55,962 nucleotides of DNA from assembly GCA_902774025.1 (NCBI GenBank), contig CACYGY010000017.1:1-55962 (forward strand), read 5' to 3'. Shown here piece after piece: positions 41,787 through 51,478 of the stretch. How positions within the stretch are numbered: position 1 is the first letter of the stretch; each line of letters opens with the position of its first letter. The notes under the pieces are model-generated. The model had not been told where the DNA came from. It searched no databases and saw only the letters and a list, made by a program, of their open reading frames with translations. Source of the stretch: an uncultured Eubacteriales bacterium (GTDB lineage Bacteria; Bacillota; Clostridia; Christensenellales; Aristaeellaceae). The position numbers were made by a program, and so were the translations under genes.

Positions 41787-42993
41787 AAACCGGCGCTCGC
41801 GTCCCCATACGGACTGGCTGCTGATTATCCTGGTTATGATGGTGGCTGTATTTGGCATTCTTGCCGTTTCCGTGGCCACATATTCCACCAGTTCACAGTC
41901 GGATGTTCCCCTTCTGAATCACATTGTCGAGTCTTCCTTTGCCATGCGGCAGAGTCTGTATGTGCTTCTGGCACCTCTGATCCTGTCCGTGATCATGTCA
42001 CTTCCCTATGAGATGCTCCGCCGCTATTCCAAAGCTCTTTTTCTTGCGGCGAATCTTCTCCTTCTGGTGGTGTGGGTGTTCAACAGGGCCGCAGGTGTGA
42101 AGGCCTGGCTGGATACTTTGTGGGGATTCACGATTCAGCCTTCTGAGTTTGTGAAACTGGCCATGATCCTGATTCTTGCAAGAGTGCTTTCACAGAGCGA
42201 AAGACCCATGAGCACACCTCGGGAGTTTTGGAAGATCATGTTCCTTGTGGGCGTCCCCACCTTTATCATTGTAGGCAGCGGCGAAATGGGATCCCTGTTG
42301 GTGATCGTGTTTATTTTCGGCTTCATGCTCTACTTTGCCGGGACGCCCATGAAGATTCTGTGGAGCTTTCTGGCCGTAGGTGTGCTGGGTGTTCTGGCTC
42401 TGTATGCCTATATGGTATCCAGTGGATCAGAAAGTTACCGCCTGATCCGGATTCTGGCCTTCCTGGACCCGGAATCCTATTCCTCCTCAGGCGCCTATCA
42501 GCAGACCCTTTCCAAGATCACCATCGGCGCCGGCGGGGTTTCCGGTATCGGAATGTTTGTGGACGGCGCCATGTCTCAGCTGAACTATGTGCCCGCGGAC
42601 TGGACGGATTTCATATTCTCCACCATTGGGGAAACGTGGGGTTTTGTTGGCTGTGTCATCCTCCTGGCGGTTTATATCTGCATTATTCTCAGAATGCTGT
42701 ACCTGGCTTTCTACACCCGGGACCGCTTCGGATCGCTGATTATTATCGGTGTGATGTCCATGCTCCTGTTCCACGTCTTCGAGAATATCGGCATGGCCAT
42801 TGGTCTGATGCCCATCACCGGTATCCCACTGCCTTTTGTCAGCTATGGGGGATCCAACATGGTGACCAATATGGGCGGTGTGGGTCTTGTGCTGAATGTG
42901 ACCCGGAACCGTTCTCAGTCTTCCTCCATACCCACGCCTCAGGTCAAAACCGGGATTCGCCGTTTCCAGCGTCTTTCCGGGAACAGGGGGTAG
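41776..42993 (+). CDS. rodA: Peptidoglycan glycosyltransferase RodA
   Basis: This SEDS-family polymerase joins lipid II units into glycan strands with PBP2. The 405-residue protein has about ten membrane helices, the SEDS segment IQPSEFVKLAMI, catalytic Asp in the WTDFIFSTIGE loop, and the hallmark LPFVSYGGSNMV. Assignment to RodA rather than FtsW is by the mre/mrdA neighbourhood. The start is TTG at 41776 with GGGAGGT at 8 bases, inside the minD 3' end, so translation is coupled. Confidence 0.94.
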   Translation: MIAENRRSRPHTDWLLIILVMMVAVFGILAVSVATYSTSSQSDVPLLNHIVESSFAMRQSLYVLLAPLILSVIMSLPYEMLRRYSKALFLAANLLLLVVWVFNRAAGVKAWLDTLWGFTIQPSEFVKLAMILILARVLSQSERPMSTPREFWKIMFLVGVPTFIIVGSGEMGSLLVIVFIFGFMLYFAGTPMKILWSFLAVGVLGVLALYAYMVSSGSESYRLIRILAFLDPESYSSSGAYQQTLSKITIGAGGVSGIGMFVDGAMSQLNYVPADWTDFIFSTIGETWGFVGCVILLAVYICIILRMLYLAFYTRDRFGSLIIIGVMSMLLFHVFENIGMAIGLMPITGIPLPFVSYGGSNMVTNMGGVGLVLNVTRNRSQSSSIPTPQVKTGIRRFQRLSGNRG

Positions 42994-42996
42994 CGG

Positions 42997-43566
42997 ATGA
43001 ATCATCATTCCCGCAGGGATTCGTCTCATCTGCAGTCCGTGCGTATCACTCTATGTGCCATGATCATCGCTCTGTCCCTTGTTCTGATGCTGACCTCTTC
43101 CCTGCTTCAGGTTATGGTTTATGTCTCACCCCTCTTCTGCGGTCTTCTGCTGATTCCTGTGCATCTTTTCTTTGGCGTGCCTACCGCCTGCCTGACCTAT
43201 CTTGCCACATCCATTCTGGTAGTGCTGCTGGGCATGGACAAGGAGATGGCCCTCTTCTATGTCTTTATCGGATACTATCCCCTGATCCGCTGGAAAATGG
43301 ACCGGCTGGGCGGAAAACCTGTGCGTTTCTGTCTGAAGCTCATGTTTTTCGCGCTGTCTGTCGGGTGCATGTATCTGATTCTCATTTTTCTTCTGGGGCT
43401 GGATTCGATCCTTCTGGAGTTCCGGGAGTCAGGCGTGCTGATGACTATCCTTTTTTTCCTGGGCATGCTTGTCTGCCTTATGGCCTATGACCGTCTGCTG
43501 CCGATTCTGACCCTGCGATATGTCACAAAGCTTGAACCCCGTCTGAGGAAGGCACTCCGCCTCTGA
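42997..43566 (+). CDS. Integral membrane protein, possibly ECF S-component-like
   Basis: This 189-residue protein has about five hydrophobic helices (VRITLCAMIIALSLVLML, then SPLFCGLLLIPVHLFFG, LATSILVVLLG, MFFALSVGCMYLILIFLL and TILFFLGMLVCLMAYDRL). The small size, the Pro/Gly loop after helix two and the FYVFIGYYPLIRWKMDR motif recall ECF-transporter S components or related small membrane proteins of Clostridia, but I cannot name a family. It begins 3 bases after rodA and is the last gene before lon. Confidence 0.75.
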   Translation: MNHHSRRDSSHLQSVRITLCAMIIALSLVLMLTSSLLQVMVYVSPLFCGLLLIPVHLFFGVPTACLTYLATSILVVLLGMDKEMALFYVFIGYYPLIRWKMDRLGGKPVRFCLKLMFFALSVGCMYLILIFLLGLDSILLEFRESGVLMTILFFLGMLVCLMAYDRLLPILTLRYVTKLEPRLRKALRL

Positions 43567-43586
43567 ACGGGTCAGGGGCCGGCTTA

Positions 43587-43613
43587 CTCCGGACTGTTTT
43601 CCGGTTTTATCAC
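43587..43613 (+). terminator. Weak hairpin before lon
   Basis: CCGGA-CTGTTT-TCCGG is a 5-bp stem followed by TTTTAT in the 73-base gap before lon. It may be a leaky terminator that separates the mre operon from lon-engB. Confidence 0.3.
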
Positions 43614-43639
43614 CCGATCATTTCACATGGAGGAATAGA

Positions 43640-46039
43640 ATGTCTGAACATATTCAGGAAACCACACAGCAGGAAGACCGGGAGAAGGTTGCCCGGAAGG
43701 TTCCTGAGGGAAAAGTATGGCTTCCCCTTGTCCCCCTTAGGAACATGATTCTCTTTCCCGATATGACCATGAACTTTGACGTGGGACGCCTTTCGTCTGC
43801 CTACGCCCTTGAGACAGCCATGCGGTCGGACCAGCTGATCATGGTCACCATGCAGAAAGATCCGGATCAGGAGGAGCCGGCACTGGATGACCTCCACAAA
43901 GTTGGCTGCATCGCCAGGATTCTTCAGGCAATGAATCTTCCGGGAGGGTATGTCCGCATCCTTGTGGAAGGGGTCGTCCGGGCGGAGCTTCTGGAAGAGA
44001 AGAAGGTTGACGGATACACTTCCGTACTGGTGGAAACCCGCCTTTCCTTCTGTTCTGTACCGGAAACGGAGCTGGCCGCGATCCTTCAGGCATCCAAAGA
44101 GGTTTTCGATATTTATGTCAAAACCAGCCAGAAGGTGACAAACGATATGGCTGAATCCATTCTCATGCAGAACGATGCCAATGTTTATGCGGACCTCCTG
44201 GCTTCCGGAACCCTGACCAGCCTGACAGACCGGCAGGAGATTCTGGGAACCATCGACATTGCGGAGCGACTGAAAAGAATCAGTCGCATGCACGCCCAGG
44301 CAACGGAGATTGCATCCCTGGAGCAGAAGATTCTGGCCCAGGTGCATGACGCAGTGGAAAAAAACCAGAAGGATTATTATCTCCGGGAACAGATTCGGGC
44401 GTATCAGAATGAACTGGGTGAAACGGAATCCACTGAGCTGGATGAGCTCCGGGAGCGGCTGGCCAGGACTCCAATGAACGAAGAAGCCAGGACTAAATGC
44501 AGCAAAGAAATCGAGCGCATGTCAAGAATGGCACCGGGTTCTCCTGAAATGGCCATCAGCCTGAATTATGTGGAATGGATTCTGGAAATGCCCTGGGAAA
44601 AAACCACAGAGGATAATCTGGATCTTGACAGGGCTCGTAAGGTTCTCAATGACGATCATTACGGACTTGAAAAGGTTAAGGAACGCATCATTGAATACCT
44701 GGCAGTCCTTCAGGTCAAGCGTGACCTCCGCGGTCCCATTCTGTGTTTTGTCGGTCCGCCCGGTGTGGGAAAAACGAGCATTGTTCGGGCGATTGCCAAG
44801 GCGGTGGGACGGGAATTCATTCAGATGTCCCTGGGCGGAGTTCGGGATGAAGCTGAGATACGAGGTCACCGGAGGACTTATCTGGGTTCCATTCCCGGGC
44901 GGATTATCTCCGGAATCCGGCATGCCGGCGTGATGAATCCGGTTTTCCTTTTCGATGAAATCGACAAAATGTCCAGTGACCTGAGGGGTGATCCCGCCTC
45001 TGCCATGCTGGAAGTGCTGGATTCCGAACAGAACATGAGTTTCCGGGATCACTACATGGAGATTCCCTTTGACCTGAGTAAGGTCATGTTCATCACCACT
45101 GCCAATTCCGCGGAAACGATTCCTGCACCGCTCCTGGACCGGATGGAGATCATTGAAGTGCCTTCCTACACCGAGGAGGAAAAACTCCATATATCCACGC
45201 TGCATCTGTTTCCCAAACAGGCCAGGGAGCACGGGCTGAAGGCGGATCAAATCCAGATTTCTTCCGATATTATGCGCTCCGTGATTGAGGGATATACCCG
45301 GGAAGCGGGCGTTCGTACCCTGGAGCGAGTTCTGGCAAAGATCGTGCGCAAAAGTGTGGTGGAAATGCTGGATACCCATGCTGTAAGCATAACCATTGAC
45401 GCCGGACGCCTGCATAATTATCTGGGGGCTACGAGGTATACCCGGGAAATGCCGGAGAAGCGTCCGCTGATCGGGACCGTAGTTGGCCTGGCATATACAC
45501 AGGTGGGCGGTGAAACCCTGGAGGTGGAGTGTACCGTCATGCCGGGGAAAGGGGTTCTTACGACCACAGGCAAACTGGGAGATGTCATGAAAGAATCCGC
45601 ACAGGCAGCTTTCAGCTGGGTCCGCGCCCATTCCAGAATGCTGGGGATCGATGACGATTTTTATCAGAAAACGGATTTGCATATTCACATTCCGGAAGGC
45701 GCGGTGGACAAGGACGGACCTTCTGCCGGCGTGACGCTCATCACAAGTATTGTCTCTGCCCTGACCAGTATCCCCGTGCGGCAGGATACAGCCATGACCG
45801 GTGAGATTACGCTTCGTGGCCGGGTCCTGCCCATCGGGGGTCTGAAGGAAAAAACACTGGCAGCCTACCGTGCCGGGATTCAGACACTGATTCTTCCCCG
45901 GGAAAACATGAAGGACCTGGAAGAGATACCGGCCCATGTCATATCCCAGTTCCGCGTTACCGCTGTGGATACCATTGAGGAAGTCCTCCGCGAAGCACTG
46001 ACTGAATTGCCGAAAGGATGGGATACCCCGCATGCATGA
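43640..46039 (+). CDS. lon: ATP-dependent protease Lon (LonA)
   Basis: Lon degrades damaged and regulatory proteins. The 799-residue protein has the N-terminal substrate domain (about 25-220, [20 protein letters not shown]), a long helical linker, the AAA+ module with Walker [10 protein letters not shown] and Walker [11 protein letters not shown], the sensor region, and the C-terminal protease with nucleophile Ser695 in DGPSAGV and the dyad lysine in GGLKEK about 43 residues on. It appears fully active. It overlaps engB by 8 bases, the conserved lon-engB order of Bacillota. The ATG at 43640 has GGAGG upstream. Confidence 0.97.
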   Translation: MSEHIQETTQQEDREKVARKVPEGKVWLPLVPLRNMILFPDMTMNFDVGRLSSAYALETAMRSDQLIMVTMQKDPDQEEPALDDLHKVGCIARILQAMNLPGGYVRILVEGVVRAELLEEKKVDGYTSVLVETRLSFCSVPETELAAILQASKEVFDIYVKTSQKVTNDMAESILMQNDANVYADLLASGTLTSLTDRQEILGTIDIAERLKRISRMHAQATEIASLEQKILAQVHDAVEKNQKDYYLREQIRAYQNELGETESTELDELRERLARTPMNEEARTKCSKEIERMSRMAPGSPEMAISLNYVEWILEMPWEKTTEDNLDLDRARKVLNDDHYGLEKVKERIIEYLAVLQVKRDLRGPILCFVGPPGVGKTSIVRAIAKAVGREFIQMSLGGVRDEAEIRGHRRTYLGSIPGRIISGIRHAGVMNPVFLFDEIDKMSSDLRGDPASAMLEVLDSEQNMSFRDHYMEIPFDLSKVMFITTANSAETIPAPLLDRMEIIEVPSYTEEEKLHISTLHLFPKQAREHGLKADQIQISSDIMRSVIEGYTREAGVRTLERVLAKIVRKSVVEMLDTHAVSITIDAGRLHNYLGATRYTREMPEKRPLIGTVVGLAYTQVGGETLEVECTVMPGKGVLTTTGKLGDVMKESAQAAFSWVRAHSRMLGIDDDFYQKTDLHIHIPEGAVDKDGPSAGVTLITSIVSALTSIPVRQDTAMTGEITLRGRVLPIGGLKEKTLAAYRAGIQTLILPRENMKDLEEIPAHVISQFRVTAVDTIEEVLREALTELPKGWDTPHA

Positions 46040-46661
46040 ACACACTGATCCCGGGACTATTCCCGAAATCAACCGTGCTTCCTTCGTTACGTCCATGACA
46101 AAATATCATGAGGATTTTCCCGACTGTGGTCTTCCCCAGATTGCCGTGGTTGGGAAAAGCAATGTGGGAAAGTCCAGCCTGATTAACTGTCTGACCCGAC
46201 AGTCCAAGCTCGCCAGAACCTCTTCCACCCCCGGTAAGACAAGGCTGATCAATGTTTTTCTGATTAACAACAGCTTTCATCTCATCGATCTTCCGGGCTA
46301 CGGGTATGCCAAGGTGAGCCGCAGTGAGCAGGCCACATGGGGTGCCATGATGGATTCATACTTCACCCAGTCAAGGCATCTTTGTCATGTTTTCTCCCTT
46401 GTGGATATCCGTCATGAGCCTACGCAGGATGATCATCAGATGAATCAGTATATCCGGGAAATGAATATCCCCTTTACCGTGGTGGCCACCAAATCGGATA
46501 AAATCAGCCGGGGTGCCCGTATGAAAAACCTTGCTCCCATATGCCGTGGTCTCCTGGTTCAGCCCTGGCAGGTAATATGCTTTTCCAGTGAGGACAGAAC
46601 AGGGAGACCGGAGATGCTTCAGAAAATTGATGAAGTGCTGAAGGAATCGACGGACACATAA
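46032..46661 (+). CDS. engB: Ribosome biogenesis GTP-binding protein EngB/YsxC
   Basis: EngB is an essential GTPase for 50S assembly. The 209-residue protein has G1 VVGKSNVGKSSL (38-50), G2 region TSSTPGKTRLIN, G3 DLPGYGYAK and G4 TKSDK. All motifs are intact. The start (ATG 46032) lies inside the end of lon; an internal site is weak, so translation is probably coupled. It is the last gene before the convergent junction. Confidence 0.96.
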   Translation: MHEHTDPGTIPEINRASFVTSMTKYHEDFPDCGLPQIAVVGKSNVGKSSLINCLTRQSKLARTSSTPGKTRLINVFLINNSFHLIDLPGYGYAKVSRSEQATWGAMMDSYFTQSRHLCHVFSLVDIRHEPTQDDHQMNQYIREMNIPFTVVATKSDKISRGARMKNLAPICRGLLVQPWQVICFSSEDRTGRPEMLQKIDEVLKESTDT

Positions 46662-46667
46662 CGTGTG

Positions 46668-46875
46668 ACGATGTCCTGCCCGGAGGTTCAGGACACCAGG
46701 GTGCTCCGGAAATCCCTCCTGGCGTGGTCTTGTTGTTTTTTTCGGAGCACAGACAGAGACATACCACCTCCGGTGACTGCCGGAGGCTGATCCCGTCCTG
46801 GTAGAATCACGCACAGCTTTTTCGGAGCGATCTGGCAGAGACTGCCATTATCTGTTCCGGAAAAGCTGTGTTTTG
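46668..46875 (+). other. Highly structured convergent intergenic region after engB
   Basis: The 250 bases between engB and tRNA-Val hold nested inverted repeats: TGTCCTG/CAGGACA near 46672-46695; GTGCTCCG (46701-46708) with CGGAGCAC (46743-46750); CCTCCGG-TGACTG-CCGGAGG near 46767-46786; and a 15-bp stem (one G-T) between 46812-46826 and 46856-46870 enclosing a second hairpin TGGCA-GAGAC-TGCCA. The 15-bp stem is followed by TTTTG and may end lon-engB transcription. I see no credible gene on either strand. A structured RNA or a 3' UTR processing element is possible. Confidence 0.45.
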
Positions 46876-46879
46876 AATA

Positions 46880-46903
46880 AAAAAAAGCTGATCTACGATC
46901 AGC
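46880..46903 (-). terminator. Intrinsic terminator of tRNA-Val
   Basis: On the minus strand, GCTGATC-GTA-GATCAGC is followed by TTTTTTTT, 10 bases after the tRNA 3' end. Confidence 0.92.
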
Positions 46904-46912
46904 CACCATTAA

Positions 46913-46986
46913 TGGGGTTTAGAGGGCTCGAACCTCCGACCTCCACGATGTCAACGTGACGCTCTAACCAACTGAGCTAAAACCCC
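46913..46986 (-). tRNA. tRNA-Val (anticodon GAC)
   Basis: Read on the minus strand, the 74 bases fold as a cloverleaf: acceptor GGGGTTT/AAACCCC, D-arm AGCTCAGTTGGTTAGAGC, anticodon arm CACG-TTGACAT-CGTG with anticodon GAC (Val), and T-arm GGAGG-TTCGAGC-CCTCT. The discriminator is A. CCA is not encoded. It has its own promoter and terminator, so it is a single-gene unit between engB and clpX. Confidence 0.97.
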
Positions 46987-47002
46987 TTGCAACAACGAGG
47001 AC

Positions 47003-47030
47003 ATTCTATCACGTTTTCGCAGAATTGCAA
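47003..47030 (-). promoter_or_regulatory. Promoter of tRNA-Val
   Basis: On the minus strand, TTGCAA (47025-47030), a 16-base spacer and TAGAAT (47003-47008) lie about 17 bases before the tRNA 5' end. Confidence 0.6.
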
Positions 47031-48016
47031 CCCCCTTTCCCGAAACGGGTGACAATTTCTTGGGTATCGGAAGATCGTGCGATTTTGGGTTTTGATACCC
47101 GGAAGTGATCCTGCTGAATGACATCCATCAATTCTGATACCCAGATTCGGCAGTTGGCCGGATCATTGCTCTCCCCTGGCCTTTTGCGGAAGGATTCCAT
47201 CGCTTTTCCGTCAATGATGTGATCCATGGAAGTCATCTGGAAAAGGAGAACCATCAGGTAAAAGCTTCTGTGACTGGCTCCGAGACAGGAACATTGGTTG
47301 AAAAGTCCCCAAACGGTACAACCTGACAAAACGCCATCCCTGAACATGCCCGGTGAGGCGGAGAAGGATGTCAATGGACGGAAAGGTTTCTGATGGAAGG
47401 CGAGTGGTATTTCAGGTTCTTTCGATGTGTGTAACATCGTGGATGATTCCGGTGATGGTCACTGGGTCCGGTTCTTTGAGCCACCGCTCCGCTGTGCGTC
47501 AATCCCTGCTCTCCTTCATCGGATTCCTTTCCATACAGCACAACCTCTGAAAATGTTCAAGACCATCCTACCCTTCAAGTGACTGACACAGGCAGCAGTG
47601 GGTTTATGCAATTGCCTATTCATATGCGTGTACAGCACGGACACTGCTCCGCCCAATAACCATCTGCGTCATTTTCACGGTACAAGATCCTTAACAACTT
47701 GTTCCGGGCTTATTCAAGAGTGGGCAGAAAAAATGACTCAATCCCCAGGCAGAAAGGATTTGAGTCACTTTTACGACAATGTACGGAGGTCGGGAGAGAA
47801 GCCGATGAGTACATCTGACACCGATCTGGACTGTGAAGAAACCGAAATCTGGTGATTTGTACCTCATGAGCTCTGTTTCACAGGGTGCATTCAGTTAAGC
47901 CGGATCTGCAGATGAAGGATGATAACGCCCGCTGTTTATGAAAATACATCCGAATCTGTGAAGTATGTCATGAATGCCCTGAAGAACAAAGGACAGGCAC
48001 AGTCTGTCGTTCCGCA
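47031..48016. other. Gene-poor kilobase between tRNA-Val and clpX
   Basis: Only short open frames of non-native character occur. The longest, on the minus strand at 47009-47437 (142 codons, containing MDHIIDGKAMESFRKRPGE), runs into the tRNA promoter region and lacks a clear ribosome-binding site; no family is recognised. Base composition looks richer in A+T than the neighbours. The stretch may hold decayed genes. A minus-strand terminator at 47728 shows that at least part is transcribed from the clpX side. Confidence 0.5.
47728..47770 (-). terminator. Intrinsic terminator about 250 bases downstream of clpX
   Basis: On the minus strand, TGACTCAAATCC and GGATTGAGTCA form an 11-bp stem with one bulge around an 11-base loop, followed by TTTTTT. 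It probably ends the tig-clpP-clpX transcript with a 3' UTR of about 250 nt, or a short RNA that starts at the TATAAT (48016-48021) overlapping the clpX stop. Confidence 0.75.
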
Positions 48017-49315
48017 TTATACCGATGCAGGAAGAGACGGACGAGCAGACTTCTTTTCCAGGCGCTCGCTCTTCATGATTAGCTTTGGCTTCTCGAAATT
48101 CCTTACCGTGTCTTCATCCACGATACATTTCTCAACATCATGACGGCTGGGCAGCTCGAACATGGTATCCAGCATGATTTTTTCGACGACACCGCGGAGA
48201 CCTCTGGCGCCTGTCTTCCGTTTAATAGCCTGCTGAGCGATTGCCCGGACAGCGTCCGGAGTAAACTCAAGCTTTACCCCGTCCATGGAAAGGAGCTTGG
48301 CATACTGCTTGCACAGGGCATTCTTGGGCTGCGTCAGAATGTTGACAAGAGCGTCCTCATCCAGTGCGTCCAGTGTGACATTGACAGGAAGCCTTCCCAC
48401 CAGTTCGGGAATCAGACCGTACTTGGTCAGATCCTCCGGCTCCAGTGCTTTCAGCGCCTCTGAGATGTCCTTATCCTTGACACTCTGCAGTTCTGCGCCA
48501 AACCCCAGCATCTTCTTGCCAATGCGATTCTCGATGATGGGCACAAGCCCTTCGAAAGCACCACCGCAGATGAAAAGTATGTTCGTGGTATCAATGGCGA
48601 TCATTTCCTGCTGCGGGTGTTTACGGCCGCCCTGGGGCGGAACCTGGGCAATCGTGCCTTCCAGGATTTTCAGTAACGCCTGCTGAACACCCTCGCCGCT
48701 GACATCCCTGGTGATGGATGGATTTTCACTCTTTCTGGAAATCTTATCGATCTCATCAATATAGATGATACCCCTCTGGGCAGCCTTGATATCAAAATCT
48801 GCGGCCTGGATGAGACGGAGCAGAACATTTTCCACATCCTCACCCACATAGCCTGCTTCCGTAAGACTGGTGGCGTCTGCGATGGCAAAGGGAACATTCA
48901 GGAACTTTGCCAGATTCTGAGCCAGATACGTTTTTCCGCAACCGGTAGGTCCGATCATCAGAACATTGGATTTGATCAGTTCTGCATTCTCGTTCTTGCC
49001 CCGTTTCTGGCTGATGCGTTTATAATGGTTGTAGACAGCTACGCACAGGGTGCGCTTGGCCTGATCCTGCCCCACCACATATTCATCCAGCTTCTCCTTC
49101 ATGGCCGCGGGCGTCGGCAGCCCTTCCACCGCCACATTGGTTCCTTCCGAATCGAACTCTTCGTTCTGACGAGTCACGATTTCATGGCATAAACCGATAC
49201 ATTCATCACAGATAAAGACATTCGGACCGGCCACCAACCGTTTCACCTGACTCTGCGTTTTGCCACAGAAGGAACAGCGGTGGATATTATTCCGGAGATA
49301 ATCATCTTTTGCCAT
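48017..49315 (-). CDS. clpX: ATP-dependent Clp protease ATP-binding subunit ClpX
   Basis: ClpX unfolds substrates and feeds them to ClpP. The 432-residue protein has the N-terminal zinc-binding domain (Cys14, 17, 36, 39: [14 protein letters not shown]), Walker [20 protein letters not shown] pore-side region, Walker [10 protein letters not shown], the [10 protein letters not shown] (IGF-type) loop that docks to ClpP, and the C-terminal small domain with TGARGLR. AGAGG lies 5 bases before the ATG. It follows clpP by 9 bases. Confidence 0.97.
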   Translation of the reverse strand: MAKDDYLRNNIHRCSFCGKTQSQVKRLVAGPNVFICDECIGLCHEIVTRQNEEFDSEGTNVAVEGLPTPAAMKEKLDEYVVGQDQAKRTLCVAVYNHYKRISQKRGKNENAELIKSNVLMIGPTGCGKTYLAQNLAKFLNVPFAIADATSLTEAGYVGEDVENVLLRLIQAADFDIKAAQRGIIYIDEIDKISRKSENPSITRDVSGEGVQQALLKILEGTIAQVPPQGGRKHPQQEMIAIDTTNILFICGGAFEGLVPIIENRIGKKMLGFGAELQSVKDKDISEALKALEPEDLTKYGLIPELVGRLPVNVTLDALDEDALVNILTQPKNALCKQYAKLLSMDGVKLEFTPDAVRAIAQQAIKRKTGARGLRGVVEKIMLDTMFELPSRHDVEKCIVDEDTVRNFEKPKLIMKSERLEKKSARPSLPASV

Positions 49316-49324
49316 AAGTACCTC

Positions 49325-49921
49325 TTAATTGTCTGAGCCGTTTCTGGAACTGTAAATCTCGTCGATGATATGATAGTCCAGTGCTTCCTGCGCGGTCATA
49401 AAGTAATCCCTTTCGCAGTCAGCCTGCAGCTTTTCCAGTGACTGACCTGTCATATCAGCCATCATCTGCAGCATCTTTTTCTTGGTTCTCATCAGCCATT
49501 CGGCACGGATGGCCACATCGGTAGCCTGTCCCTGAGCGCCACCGAGAGGCTGGTGAATCATGACCTCCGCATTGGGCAGAGCAAGACGCTTCCCCTTCGC
49601 ACCGCTCATGAGCAGGAATGCGCCCATGGAGGCGGCCATCCCGATACAGACCGTTCTCACATCCGGCTTGATATACTGCATGGTATCATAGATTGCCATG
49701 CCGGCAGTGACAGATCCACCCGGACTGTTGATATAGAGACTGATATCCTGGTCAGGGTTTTCCATTTCCAGGAAGAGCATCTGCGCCACAACAGTATTGG
49801 CGACCCTGTCATCGATTTCTCCACCAAGGAAGACGATCCTGTCCTTCAAAAGGCGGGAATAAATATCGTAGGAACGTTCTCCCCGACTGGTCTGTTCAAC
49901 TACATACGGAATAAAACTCAT
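49325..49921 (-). CDS. clpP: ATP-dependent Clp protease proteolytic subunit ClpP
   Basis: This 198-residue serine peptidase forms the tetradecameric chamber used by ClpX. It begins [20 protein letters not shown], has the nucleophile in [17 protein letters not shown] (Ser near 98), the histidine in [10 protein letters not shown] and the aspartate near residue 172 in [13 protein letters not shown]. The short propeptide and all catalytic residues look normal. AAGGAA lies 9 bases before the ATG. It lies between tig and clpX. Confidence 0.97.
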   Translation of the reverse strand: MSFIPYVVEQTSRGERSYDIYSRLLKDRIVFLGGEIDDRVANTVVAQMLFLEMENPDQDISLYINSPGGSVTAGMAIYDTMQYIKPDVRTVCIGMAASMGAFLLMSGAKGKRLALPNAEVMIHQPLGGAQGQATDVAIRAEWLMRTKKKMLQMMADMTGQSLEKLQADCERDYFMTAQEALDYHIIDEIYSSRNGSDN

Positions 49922-49998
49922 GGCATACAGTTCCTTTCAGCCTGTGAATCGAAGGGAAGGGCAGCCGGAGCTTCTGTCCGGCCACCCTCCTCAGAGTA

Positions 49999-51354
49999 TC
50001 ATTCATTCCCGCTTTCTTCAGGTTCTGCTGTTTCCTCATCAGATGCGCCAAAATCATCATCGGTCTCCTTCTGAGGATCCACATAGGTCACCTTCGCCAG
50101 TTCTTTCAGCTTATCGTGAATCAGCATGACGCTTGCAGCCCAGGTCGCGTTACTGATTTCATAGGTAGTCAGATCCTCCAGGGTGCAGTCCTCTTTTTTG
50201 CCCTGCTTCCTTGCGGAGGCCAGAATCTCCTCATCCGAAGGATTCACTGACCACTCTTTGGCCAGTTGAAGCAGGCACAATTCATTTTTGACACGTTCCA
50301 GCGCATTGGGCCTGAACATTTCCAGCATCTGCTCTTCCTTCACTCCGGACCGCTGCAGATAATCCTTCATGGTCATGCCATACATGGCAAGTTCCCGACT
50401 AAAGGATTCCATTTCACTCCTCGCCTGGTCTTCGACCATGATATCGGGGATGTCAATTTCGGCGTGATCCGAGACGAATTTCATCGCCATGCCGACAATC
50501 GTGTCGGAGAGCTGTCTGTCAGTTTCTTCCTTCAGCTTGGACACAATGTTTTCACGATACTCACCAAAGGTTGAGAACTCGCTTACGTCAGAGGCAAAGT
50601 CGTCATCCATTTCAGGAAGTTCACTGTAATGGATGGAATGAACCACAACATGGAAAACTGCATTCTTACCGGCCAGTTCCTGATTCGAATACTCCTTGGG
50701 GAAAGTCACGGGAAGATCGCTTTCATCTCCCACGCACAATCCGACCATCTGACTTTCAAATCCGGGGATAAAGGTATTGGACCCGATCGTCAGCGTATAG
50801 TTTTCAGCACTGCCACCCTCAAAAGCCACACCGTCAATCGTTCCGGCATAGCTGAGTTCCACCTGATCCCCATTCTGGATTCCCCTGTCGGTAACCTCAA
50901 CCGTCCTGCTGAGTTTCCGCCGATCCCGGTCAATCCGCTGCTGAATCATCTCTTCCGTCACTTCTGTCCGGGGGACGGAAACCTCAATCTGATCCAGATC
51001 GTGAAGGATCACATCAGGCTGGATGAAGACTTCGATCACGAAAACCCCTTCTTCACCTTCCTGGAAACTGGAACTCTTGAGTTCGGGCCTCCCCACGATA
51101 GTGTCCATGTTCTCTTTATAAAACTCACCATAAGCTTTGTTAATAGCGGTATCTTGTGCGTCAATCGCGAAAAAATCCTTTCCGTACATACGCTCAATGA
51201 CCACACGGGGAGCTTTCCCTCTGCGGAATCCGGGAATGGAAACCTTCCCGCGGAGGGAAAGGTAAGCATTCTGGTAAGCTTTGCTGACTTCTTCAACAGG
51301 GAATTTGAATTCTACGCGAATTTTATTGGAAGCAATTTTCTCGACACTATACAT
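49999..51354 (-). CDS. tig: Trigger factor
   Basis: Trigger factor is the ribosome-bound chaperone at the exit tunnel. The 451-residue protein has the N-terminal ribosome-binding domain with the signature GFRRGKAPR (near 42-50; GFRxGKxP loop), a PPIase FKBP-like domain (about 155-240, VELSYAGTIDGVAFEGGSAE) and a long helical C-terminal arm, ending in an acidic tail. Length is normal (about 430-450). It heads tig-clpP-clpX, the usual order. GGAGGGG and AAAGG lie before ATG 51354. Confidence 0.96.
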   Translation of the reverse strand: MYSVEKIASNKIRVEFKFPVEEVSKAYQNAYLSLRGKVSIPGFRRGKAPRVVIERMYGKDFFAIDAQDTAINKAYGEFYKENMDTIVGRPELKSSSFQEGEEGVFVIEVFIQPDVILHDLDQIEVSVPRTEVTEEMIQQRIDRDRRKLSRTVEVTDRGIQNGDQVELSYAGTIDGVAFEGGSAENYTLTIGSNTFIPGFESQMVGLCVGDESDLPVTFPKEYSNQELAGKNAVFHVVVHSIHYSELPEMDDDFASDVSEFSTFGEYRENIVSKLKEETDRQLSDTIVGMAMKFVSDHAEIDIPDIMVEDQARSEMESFSRELAMYGMTMKDYLQRSGVKEEQMLEMFRPNALERVKNELCLLQLAKEWSVNPSDEEILASARKQGKKEDCTLEDLTTYEISNATWAASVMLIHDKLKELAKVTYVDPQKETDDDFGASDEETAEPEESGNE

Positions 51355-51413
51355 ATACAGCCTTTCCCCTCCTGTGGTATGATGCCCTTGATTCCGTCAA
51401 AGACACGTCCTTG

Positions 51414-51442
51414 ATGCTACCACAATTTCTTAACTCATGCAA
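51414..51442 (-). promoter_or_regulatory. Promoter of tig-clpP-clpX
   Basis: On the minus strand, TTGCAT (51437-51442), a 17-base spacer ending in TGG, and TAGCAT (51414-51419) form an extended -10 promoter, leaving a leader of about 50 nt. No CIRCE or CtsR-like site is evident. Confidence 0.45.
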
Positions 51443-51478
51443 CTGAAACAGACGTATTTATTTCTGAAGAAACACAGG

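Noticed and set aside
44522..46096. 524-codon minus-strand open frame
   Set aside because: Antisense to lon; no family features, while lon is complete.
47009..47437. 142-codon minus-strand frame as a transposase remnant
   Set aside because: A GKAMESFRK-like stretch hinted at a transposase, but no DDE motif, terminal repeats or target duplication are visible.
51355..51478. CtsR or CIRCE operator before tig
   Set aside because: No direct heptad repeat or 9-bp CIRCE inverted repeat can be seen in this gap.
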